Below are positions 53,546 through 62,373 of a DNA stretch of 62,373 nucleotides, piece by piece. Within the stretch, counting starts at the first letter, position 1; every line of letters begins with the position of its first letter. This DNA is from Branchiostoma floridae (Eukaryota; Chordata; Leptocardii; Amphioxiformes; Branchiostomatidae): positions 24,822,714 to 24,885,086 of the forward strand of contig NC_049985.1 of the NCBI RefSeq assembly GCF_000003815.2, given 5' to 3'. Position numbers and translations under genes: made by a program. Under the pieces are notes generated by a model. It ran no database searches. It was not told the DNA's origin and was given only the letters and a program-made list of their open reading frames with translations.

Positions 53546-54869
53546 ATTTAAATAACTGAACAGTCCTCTTAAGTCTAATCTGAAGATGCTCCTTGGAGTA
53601 TGAAAGTGACGCTCCTTTGAATGTAAAAGTCAGTACTTTGCAGGAGTAGATTAGTCAGACTCTTTAAATTGTTTGCATGTTTGTTCCCCATATAGCTGGT
53701 AGACTGCCCTTAGATGTAATGCACCAGATTTGCACAGCAGATACAACTACAAGCAGATACAACTACAAGCTGCTAGACTGATGATAAGATTCATGTTCCA
53801 ACTAAAGATAAAAATGTCTAAGACATCACAGTAAAAAGTGTCTAGTATGATGTGCATGTTACGGTAATTTTTTACTTTAGAGGTGATGCAGGTTTAAATC
53901 AAATGAATTGTATATGTATACATATACAATTCATATAAGCGTTCAGTTATTCTGATTGCTACAGCAGTGCCCTTGACATTAAAAGTTCATATTTTTCTTG
54001 CATCAAATTTTTCAAAAGTCTTGGAAACAAAAATATATTTTCACATGGCATGAAGGATGCACTGGATTGGCCTGAGTTGCAGGTCTATACACCAGGGATT
54101 CTCCAGGAGAATCCTGTCTGCATGGAGAAGCCAGAAGGATCAGAGTTTAATCATGTCGAGCTGGTCAGGTGTGTGCATGGCTTCTGGCTTTAGATTACTG
54201 TGATCAGAGGGCAACAGGCATGGCAGGACTGTAGCCATCTTTTGATATGATATGATATATTGTATTCTAGAGCTCTTCAAAATGTACTCCCAGGTGATAA
54301 CAAAGTTTAAAGTAAGGAAATCACAGTCATATAAAAAGTACATGTAGGATGTACATGTAGGATGTACCATAATAATGCTGGCTATTTTAGGGAGAATAAT
54401 TTGCCAGCCTAGTTTTGCTACCATGCAGAAGAGTTGGTCGGACATGCAGGTGAAACATGAACCTAAGCATGGACTGACTCCCCTGGCCAATTTCCCAATT
54501 TTTTTGCCCAATTCTACGATCCCTGCATCCCCATAGGAAAGCCTGGTGGAGGCTTAGTACCCCCAGTAGTGTCTGTACCATGCGGGTCCAGGAAATTACA
54601 GTACTTTAGATCAGAGGGCAGCAAGCATGGCAGAACTGTGGCCATTCTTTGATATGTATTCTGGAATTCTTCCAAATGTAGTCTTAGTTCTCCTAGGGGA
54701 TAACAAAGTTATTAAACTGATACAACATAAACTAGCTTGAGAAGATTCCGAGTGGCGTCCGCCATATCTCCGGTTATCAAATGACCTGTGAAAGGTAACC
54801 AGGTCATGTGACACAAGCGTGTTGTAGATTTGGGAAGACAGTGTACAGCATTACTCATTCACTCCCTTA

Positions 54870-55026
54870 CTCCGGCGAGCTCGCTCGGAATCTCCACATT
54901 ACTAGTTTCCTCCACCCCTCTTTGTCATCCATCGCTGCGGGGAGTTGCTGCAGGTCCAAATCGCTGTCTTCAGCAAGCTGCTTAATGTACGACTTCCGCG
55001 GTCTTCCCCTGCCTCCGTTTACGTGA
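54870..55026 (-). mobile_element. LINE ORF2 C-terminal remnant, minus strand
   Basis: The minus strand encodes GGRGRPRKSYIKQLAEDSDL followed by DLQQLPAAMDDKEGWRKLV and RASSP. This matches the usual LINE C-terminal tail (RGRP...Y...L..D......L...M.DR..WR..V). The catalytic parts are absent. Confidence 0.65.
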
Positions 55027-55215
55027 TTCGGATTCCACAGTAACAGTTTGTGACATCCTTTTTCCTCCAGCAGTCAGACCTGCAAAATGCAGTCTCCTTT
55101 GCCAAATAGTCTCGGCTATCAGTGGTATATTCTTGTAAATTATTTGCAGCATTACGAAGCATTTTTACCTAGTTGATGTTTCAGTGTCTGACTGGTTCTA
55201 CTTTACACCATTAAG

Positions 55216-55720
55216 CTAGAGGGGGATACAAACTCAGTCACGTTTGTGACTGCATTCTTCATACTATAATGACAATGACAATGACAATGACAATGACAAT
55301 GATGTTTATTGCATGTTCATGCCCCAATGGGGCTAAATGCATTAAGTTTGATATAAAGTTAATAACAACAAATAAACAATGATATATCCTAATTATAACT
55401 ATTTTCTACAAGCTTCGCCCCTCCTCTTAAAACATAAGTAAACGAACTTACACAATTCCAATACGTCATAGTTGGTTGATGTCATCAGATATTTAGACAA
55501 GACTTAGTCTACCTACGTGACTGAGTTTGCAGTCCCCTCTCATCATGATTCATAATTGGAGCTGAGGTGGTGCTGCAGTGTGAAGAATGCAGTCCCAAAC
55601 GTGATTTGAGTTTGTATCCCCTCTCAGCTTCTTTATTATCTAACAAGACAATTCTGTTGTCCTCTTTGTCTATCACCTTGGCTACTCCCCAGTCTATAAG
55701 TATACACAGTTTCTTTAGGG
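55216..55720. mobile_element. Penelope-like tail fragments in both orientations
   Basis: On the plus strand EGGYKLSHVCDCILH is encoded at about 55219-55263. On the minus strand 55700-55570 encodes IDWGVAKVIDKEDNRIV and ERGYKLKSRLG. These are the same tail as at 10996-11370. (TGACAA)n lies between them at about 55268-55300. Confidence 0.55.
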
Positions 55721-55924
55721 TTTACGTTTATAGATCCTTTCCTTTAAGCTTAAGTCATACTAACTCTACCATGTGTTAGACAGAAAATGGGTCCCCAAGG
55801 GGAGGTTCAGGCTTTGGTTTTGAATAAAGACAAGGAAAGAGCTGTAAGTGTATCAGGTAGAAGGAAATTCCATAGTCAGATGGCTCCGTGGAAGGCTTTT
55901 GGGGATTTGCATTGTCAGAGGGGT

Positions 55925-56127
55925 TACTGTGAATGTAGAAACTTTTGCGGTGGTTTAATGTTCGTGATTTTTGCGGTGGCCGCTTAACCAAGAACTGAAA
56001 ACACCACGAACATTTTCCCAACACAGTGCATGGTGCTACCATAAACTTAAAACCACCGCGAAAATTCCTTTTTCCGGCTACCGTGAAATTAAATCCCAGC
56101 AAACTTAAATGTACAGCATTTACAGTA
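55925..56127. mobile_element. TACTGTAAATGCA MITE, copy 7
   Basis: 203 bp, TACTGTGAATGTAGAAAC to GTACAGCATTTACAGTA. It is the most diverged of the seven copies. Confidence 0.8.
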
Positions 56128-56839
56128 TTTTCATTTCCAAGGGGCTACATGTACCTGAATGATATTCCAATTTTCTATAGTTACCAAGAGGATGATTTTC
56201 CATACTTTCCATGTCCCCATGGCACCACAAAAAAAAGCAGTGAGTGAGCCATCATATGATATACATGTATACATTCAGTGAAAAATGAAGCTTCTTAGGA
56301 GACACAATTTCATATCTAATACATGAGAAGACACTTATGAGTATCATTACAAAAACTACTCATGCCATCAAATATGATTTATGTCTTTCCGACTCTTTCG
56401 TGGGTAATAGTGTGTTAGATGTTCATTGATCAATTTGTATTCCGCAGCAAAGCCGACAGGCGAAAGGAGAAATGATATATCTTGTTGGAAAGTGGCATCA
56501 AAGTTTTCGGCAGCGGTAGTCGATGCTTTGCCCAAGGCTAAGCTCTTCTGCCAATGCTTACTGCTCCTGAAGTTATAGAGCAGAAGGACTCAAGGGGCTC
56601 TAAGTAAGAGAAGATGAAAGCTTTGCCATTGGGGAGGGCGTTAGGTCATCAGATAGATGGTGAGATGGCTGGATTGTGAATGATACAATCTCTAGTTTCC
56701 CAGGAGGCAGAGGCAGAGTTGTAGTGATGTATGGAGTGTTAGGTCCATCTGCAGCGGGGTGCGTGCTGTAATCGTAGGGTCACGATGCAGCAGTTCCAAA
56801 TCAATGTCTTAAGCCGTGCATGGTAGGGTATATTACGGG

Positions 56840-57240
56840 ATGTCCCTGTGGCTCAACTGGTAGCAGCCTCATAGCTGAGCTCCCAGTCCCAATTCATTGA
56901 TAGGTTTAAATCCTGGGAAGGGCATCTAGGTTGGGACTGCACCCGTCTTTTGGATGGGACATACAATGTAAAAAAAAGTCATGTAAAATGGGGATCCCTT
57001 GTTTGAGAAGGGGTAAGGCAAGAAAATGTACTGTCTGACCTTTATGCCATTAGGGGTGTCTTTGTGGCACAACGGCTAGAGCTTGGGAATTAGAATCAGT
57101 TGGTCCTGAGTTCGATACTCGCTATGCCCCTGCCCCCATGATGGTGGAGTGAAGCCAAAAACACCCACGGATTTGGTGCTGCTAGCGTGTCAACATCTGC
57201 ACACTTGCCACTAAGACCCGTGAATTCTTTTTTTTATAAT
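56840..57240 (+). repeat. Two tRNA-derived SINE heads in tandem
   Basis: At 56845 GTGGCTCAACTGGTAGCAGC and GGTTTAAATCCTGGG, and at 57058 GTGGCACAACGGCTAGAGC and GGTCCTGAGTTCGATACTC, are A- and B-box-like pairs with different bodies. Neither folds into a full tRNA by eye. Confidence 0.5.
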
Positions 57241-59820
57241 GCCATTAGACCCAATAGGGTTAACAACAATAGGGTATACTGCATGCTGTAAGAGGAATGA
57301 AGGACTTTATGCTACTGTTGAAGGAATGAAAGAGTGTATACTACAGTCACTGTAAAAGTTAAAGGAATGAAGGAGTGTATACTAGTAGAAGAAGAAACTT
57401 GCTTTACAGTAGGAGGAGTGAAGGTGTGTATACTAGACAATTAAAAGTATTGAATGAGCACATACAGGTACTTAGTTGAAGCATAGTGAAGGAGATACTA
57501 GTATAAAAGAGAGCATTTTGCCATGTCTTTATTTTGTATCTTCATGTAGCATTACACATTCAAGTACATGTATGTGTCCTGATCCATTTTTGCTTGTAGT
57601 GCATACAAAAGTAATCAATCTCACAGACAATTTCAGTCAAAACGTTTAGAGCAAATTACTTTGCCAGAAGTTAAATTTTTTTGTAAAAAATTAGTCACTA
57701 GCCTTTTGTTAGGTCAAGTTCAGACAATGACTTTGAAGCAGTGGTATTAGTTTGTCTTCAGGGTTAAAGGACCAACGTTCTAGGTATGGTACATCCTCTT
57801 CAAAAGTGACAGTGACAAACGACTTTGACCTTTAAGTGCCTGTTTGGAGAGATCATGAATATTTGACGATGTTTGAGACATATTTTGCAGTTCAAGTACA
57901 TGTCCTTTATTTTCAGAACTCTGTAGACTAAGCCATGGACAAATATGTTTTTGATTTGATGAAAGGGCTTTTACCAAATGTGGTTGAAGTCAAGGCAAGC
58001 TTTGGGTTAGGGACACACCAAAAGAACTAACTTAAAGTTCGTTGTGGAAAAAGATGCGCTCAACTTATTTTTTACAATGTTTTTTTTCTAAATCACAAAC
58101 GTATTATATTAGCTTACAGAAACAAAGCTGAATGGTGTGACAACATTGTGAGAGGTGTTATAAAAGAAATTACATCAAAAATTTACAAGACACCCCTTTC
58201 TTTTCCATCCCATTTTGTCCCAAGTTACAAAAATGTAATATCCATTTGTTGCCCTATTTCTGTCAGTTCAATGCTTACCCTGCAAACATACACAGTTCCC
58301 ACACTCCACAGAGAAAAATGCCATCCTGTCGGATTTTATCCTCTTTTAATAAGCACATTCTTTGATGTATCACCCAAGGACCGTTCTTGGCATATGAGGC
58401 CACTTCACTTAATGGCATATTTATTCGCCACGGTCCAGTTCAACGCCGCTGAATTATGGCAGAATACGACGAATTTGTTACCGGTCCCGGCGGGATTCCA
58501 CAATAGAGTTAGCGGTCCAATCAACTCATTCATATGAAAGACGACGAGGAATGATGCGATTAAAAATTGTCCCGGCATACTTCGTCGACCGCTATGTAGG
58601 CTGAAAATTTGCGAGAAAATTTATACCATGTTGCCTTTGGGCAATGGGCTTCATTAAGCACAGCGGTGTTGCAATATAGGCTCATATCCTACACGGGGAA
58701 CATAGACGGGAATATTATCTGGAGGTGAAAAGCAATATTTGTGGCTCTGTGGAAGCGTATTGATTGTTAAACACGGATATATTGAATTCCTTTAGCGTGA
58801 ACAAACTTCCATTGAGAAACTGCTGTTGCTAGTCTCTCACTGTCGTTTTAAAGGATTAGGAATGTTCACAATGTACCAAGCAGAACTTAACCTCCCCATT
58901 AGTACTTAAAAGGAATTACAAAACTTTTAGTTAGGCTACACCGATTTCATTTGTTGGCCCTTGGGACTTTATTATGTAAAATCTTTGTGTAAGATACATA
59001 ATGAAAACAGAAAGCTGGCGCGACTCAATTCTGAAACTATGTGCACCAAAATACCGACTATTCTCTTGGGTTCTCTTGTCATGTTGATACTGTAAAATGG
59101 ACAGTGGATTGTGAATGATACACAAGTAGGGAGAAAATGGTTGTTTTAAGTTAGCAATTTAAACTAGGGTGAGACAGGCAGGAAGAGGTTTCGCAGTAGA
59201 TTTAACTTTGCTGGGAAGTGGATAACACAAAAACTGCAACGTAACATAAAACTTACGTGAACATTTCCCTTTTTTTTTACAGTATTTGAATCTAGCATAA
59301 TTGTTTTCTATGAGAAAAAAAATTGATCTCTATGATCTGTGAACCAAGAGTTTGAATTGGAGTAGCCCTAATTCGAAAGACAAAAACATGCTGTTCCTAA
59401 CACTTCCCTAAACTCTATAATCAAGATTCATAGAATGTTCAGCCACGGGTCAAGGGTGTTTCCTTTCCTCTGGTGCGTCGAAAAGCTCAAGGTCATTAAA
59501 CTTTCATTTCCAGAGGGTGTGTCTTGGGAAAGCCTCTCTCCTGTGGTGAATATGTTAGGTGTTGTTATTAATGCAGAGTAGGATTGAAAGAGGAGCGCTG
59601 CGTCGTGATGCCCTAGCCAGGTCTGCTTGGGAGGATCATCGATACACGGTTAGGGGAGTCCTGGAGGGCACATTATCCTGGTAGGTAATTGAGTTCTGTA
59701 CAGGAACAGAAAAGGCAGTCGATCAGCGGAGTCGGTCAGATCCAAGAGGAAAGGGTTTGATTACAGGCAGGAAGAAAGATTTGGGGCCGGTGGAAGTCAA
59801 GCGGGGGATGTCCCGCCACC
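57240..59820. other. Repeat-poor upstream region of the CUB/LDLa gene
   Basis: I see no gene. 58250-58780 and 59400-59820 are free of the repeat families found elsewhere in the window and are more GC-balanced. They are possible conserved regulatory DNA, which cannot be judged without another genome. Confidence 0.35.
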
Positions 59821-59878
59821 ACAGCTAAGTCTATTGATTTCCAGTTACGTCCGATTTATCACGTTGCTAGGGGAATTT

Positions 59879-60022
59879 ATGACTGCTCAATCGGTGCCGG
59901 CCCTCGTGACCCGTCGACGGGTCCCTCATGATGAATACGACCCGGCCTGGGTTGGCTCTGACGTTCAGCTGGGCTTAGCTCCGGCGTATGGATCTGCCAA
60001 CGTTGATACTCGCCGCGCTTAA
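59879..60022 (+). CDS. Upstream ORF of the CUB/LDLa gene, 47 codons
   Basis: ATG at 59879 opens MTAQSVPALVTRRRVPHDEY and closes at TAA 60020-60022, 37 bp before the main ATG. No known domain. If the mRNA starts upstream, it would be met first by scanning ribosomes. Confidence 0.3.
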   Translation: MTAQSVPALVTRRRVPHDEYDPAWVGSDVQLGLAPAYGSANVDTRRA

Positions 60023-60058
60023 ACTCTTGACTGGCAGTCATGTAAGACTCCGTGTGAG

Positions 60059-60812
60059 ATGCTCTTGTGCCTCCTGCTGTGCCTTGGGTTGTCATGTCAT
60101 TGCTCTCGCGCTCAGATGACATCTGAAGAAGCGACGTTCTCCATCAACATGCCACGGGAGTGTGGGAAAACTGTGCGTCTAGCACCCGACGTTCGCGCAG
60201 GATTTCTGGAGTACACCAACTTCGGAGACAACGTGGCTTGTATCGTCACCATAGCTGCGCCAGTTCGTCCTGGCTTGAGGAATCTTTCCTACAGGTTTTA
60301 CATGCAGTTTGAGGAGTTTGAAGTTCTGGACATGGATAGGACCATGGTGCGTCACTGGCCAAACACCTCATGTAGGGACGTCCTGTTCATCTACAACGGA
60401 TTAGACACATCCGTGTTCACCAAGCCCATTGGATGGGAAGTGAACGGAGGCGGCCTGTGCGGGGACCACCTCCCCGGGGACATGACCAGCAACTCAAGCG
60501 TGGTGTCGTTCAAATTTAGGACCGACTCCAAGGGTCGTAACGGTCGGGGATTCCGTCTCAGGTTCACGCTCTTCTACGACCTAAACGCCACGCGCTGCGA
60601 CTTCCAAGATTTCCACTGCCACAACAATCGGTGCATCTCCGATGTGTTTCACTGCGATCACCATAACAGCTGTGGGGACAGGAGTGACGAGTTAAACTGC
60701 ACCGTTGCCAACAAGAACACCGGGGAAGACCCGGATCTGTCTCCTTATATCCTGGCCATTGGACTTTCGCTAACTGTTCTGGCAGTTTTAATTGGTCTCA
60801 TCACAAAGATAA
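60059..60812 (+). CDS. CUB + LDLa single-pass membrane protein, first coding exon
   Basis: The ATG at 60059 is followed by a clear signal peptide (LLCLLLCLGLSCHCSRAQ), a CUB-like domain of about 130 residues (ECGKTVRL start, FYMQFEEFEV, CRDVLFIYNG, GGLCGDHLPG, SSVVSFKFRTDS, GFRLRF), and an LDL-receptor class A repeat with six cysteines and acidic calcium residues (CDFQDFHC, CISDVFHCD, CGDRSDELNC). An outer spacer follows, and then a transmembrane helix (PYILAIGLSLTVLAVLIGLI). The frame could end at TAA 60818-60820, but GTGAGT at 60813 is a strong donor in the right place, so a cytoplasmic tail probably follows in later exons. The layout resembles NETO or LRP12-type proteins but with one CUB and one LDLa. 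Ligand unknown. Confidence 0.85.
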
Positions 60813-62373
60813 GTGAGTAACTGTTGTTTTGTTTTTCTGCATTGAGATGAAACTTTGTTATCACCTCAGTGAAAGAGTTTTACTAGAGGCATTGCTTTTG
60901 TGTCTGTCCGTTTGTCAGGCTTTGTTTTGGATATTGGTAAGTATACCGTAGGAAGCTATGAATGGATTACGACTGCAATTTGGGTCTGGTTATAGGAAGA
61001 CAATGGCCAAGGTTGATTTGGGGTCTACAGGCAGCTTTCCTTGGTACTGCAGCAGAACTTCTTGTTCATGTATCTCCTGTTCTGGACATGCGGTAGTCTC
61101 GATTTTATTAGTTGCAGATAGAAAAGGGTGGAAAACTTATGTTGATGGATGTGCTGCCCCTACGGCCGGTGAGGCTATGGGACCGGTGAGGTGAGGTGAG
61201 GAGATAGCTTTTGGTGTTGGGAAGGCAACACCTTAAGAATAGACTCACAAATTCAGACAGCAGACATTAGATTTGCTCAGCATTTTGGAGGAAAGGTCCA
61301 ATCTAATACAGTTCCCATTATTTCAAGACACAAAGCCTTGAAACAGCTGTGATGTATATAATGGTCTTAAGTGTACTTGATCATGCTTTACACTCAATTG
61401 ATCCCCCATTCTTATGTTGATTTGGGTCCTCTTGGCTCTAGCCAGTCGAAGATAAGTATCGGCCTTTCTGTCTAGGTGCTAGGCCAGAGTGATCATAGGG
61501 ATTGGTTCTGTCACTAGAAGTATTTGCCTGCTGAGTGACGTCCTTGTTAACCATGTGAAATAGACAGTCACACAGTTCAAACACCTCCTAAGGCTTAGGT
61601 CACATTTCCAAAGCGGGGCCCGGCCAGGATGTTTTAAGAAACGAAAAATTAAAATGTATACCTAGAAGTGTACGCAAATCATACCCATGAATCTTATTTT
61701 GACATTTTGTGTATTTTGATGTATTTTATGTCATTCTTTTTGCTCCCAAAAGCTGCCCGGTCGGGCCCAGGTTTGGAAATGTGACCTAAGCCTAAGCTGT
61801 AGATCTTGTGTCATAGAATGACATGCTCTGGTTTTGGGACTGCCTTGTGTGCCTTGCATGAAGCTACAACTTATAGGGATTTGGAAAAGCTCTTGTTATA
61901 CTAAGTGTGTTGGAAAGTCGTACTTCTTTAGAAATATACGACAAAAATTTTAAAATCTTAACAGGTAACCTTTTTTCATTCTGTGTCATCATACCATGTA
62001 TGTGTATCGAAAATGTAGGTGAGAGCGAAACTTTAAATCAGCATTGAAGTATTTGTTGGAATGGCTTGCTAAGGCTGATTTGCAGTGGGTGAATGCCAAA
62101 AGGAAGTTCTATGATACCAGGCTCAGTGCCAGTGCAGTTCTTTTATGTCAGAATGATAATATTTCAAAGATTGAAGGGAGGAAGGATCAAGTAAAGTATA
62201 GAAACATTTTTCTCACTCACTTTTCGTGTCACATACAGCTTTTTCCTGCTATTCAACATAGTGACTAGTGTACAATAAAATTCATTTCTCAGCTGTGCTT
62301 TGTTGCTCACACTAATACAAGCACCTTTCCCAATCTATTGAGAAACAGAGCATGTAGAAGGAATGAAGCGTGT
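60813..62373. other. Intron or 3' flank of the CUB/LDLa gene
   Basis: 60890-61095 is a member of the composite repeat family at 52440. 61594-61790 is a TIR element. I found no convincing next exon; the 74-codon frame at 62044 has no recognisable domain. Confidence 0.4.
61594..61790. mobile_element. TIR element, CTTAGGTCACATTTCC family
   Basis: CTTAGGTCACATTTCCAAA and the mirrored TTTGGAAATGTGACCTAAG bound a 197-bp element with GGGCCCGG/CGGGCCC near the ends. Non-coding. Confidence 0.8.

Noticed and set aside
54140-54511. 123-codon minus-strand ORF
   Set aside because: It covers a diverged local duplication (54194-54310 and 54612-54720) with no recognisable motif and no splice partners.
58148-58537. 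129-codon plus-strand ORF upstream of the CUB/LDLa gene
   Set aside because: No domain, low-complexity start and no consistent splice sites; left as non-coding.

Overview
The window looks like nuclear DNA of an invertebrate chordate, most likely a lancelet (Branchiostoma-like). This is an inference from the gene content, with many short exons, chordate-type proteins (RAB9, ADCK2, MMAA, a sushi/EGF/C-type lectin mosaic) and very dense small DNA transposons. No species-diagnostic sequence was checked. Two runs of exactly 100 N (34795-34894 and 42545-42644) mark assembly gaps of unknown true size.

Layout. (1) 326-16837, + strand: the 3' part of a secreted mosaic protein gene. I could join 13 exons with matching splice phases into one 619-residue open frame: sushi, an unrecognised cysteine-containing module, GCC2/GCC3 (ephrin-receptor-like), EGF repeats, then a C-type lectin domain. 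Its 5' end lies outside the window. One of its introns holds a 22-copy array of a 204-bp repeat (about 4.5 kb). (2) 20018-20614, + strand: a RAB9-type small GTPase with a single coding exon and a probable upstream non-coding exon. (3) 27252-41120, - strand: an ADCK2 (aarF/UbiB family) gene, ten exons, 692 residues, complete. (4) 42117-49200, + strand: MMAA, the mitochondrial cobalamin-loading G3E GTPase. It is interrupted by a gap after exon 1, and I could not find its last exon(s). (5) 60059-60812, + strand: first coding exon of a CUB/LDLa type I membrane protein that continues past a splice donor.

ADCK2 and MMAA are both mitochondrial and start head to head 996 bp apart, around a CRE palindrome and a YY1-like site, so they may share a bidirectional promoter.

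The rest is mainly transposable-element material. It includes seven copies of a palindromic MITE with TACTGTAAATGCA ends, hAT-like elements with 8-bp target duplications, a CAGGG...CCCTG family with 5-bp target duplications, Penelope-like remnants that carry hammerhead-ribozyme-like motifs, tRNA-derived SINEs and LINE tails. The most notable are the hammerhead candidates at 11012-11050 and 11316-11354, and a hAT-like element at 38411-39330 that carries its own TCTCGCGAGA/ATGGCGGC promoter and a short ORF. A TIR element also begins directly after the lectin gene's stop codon, and another abuts the splice acceptor of the MMAA P-loop exon.
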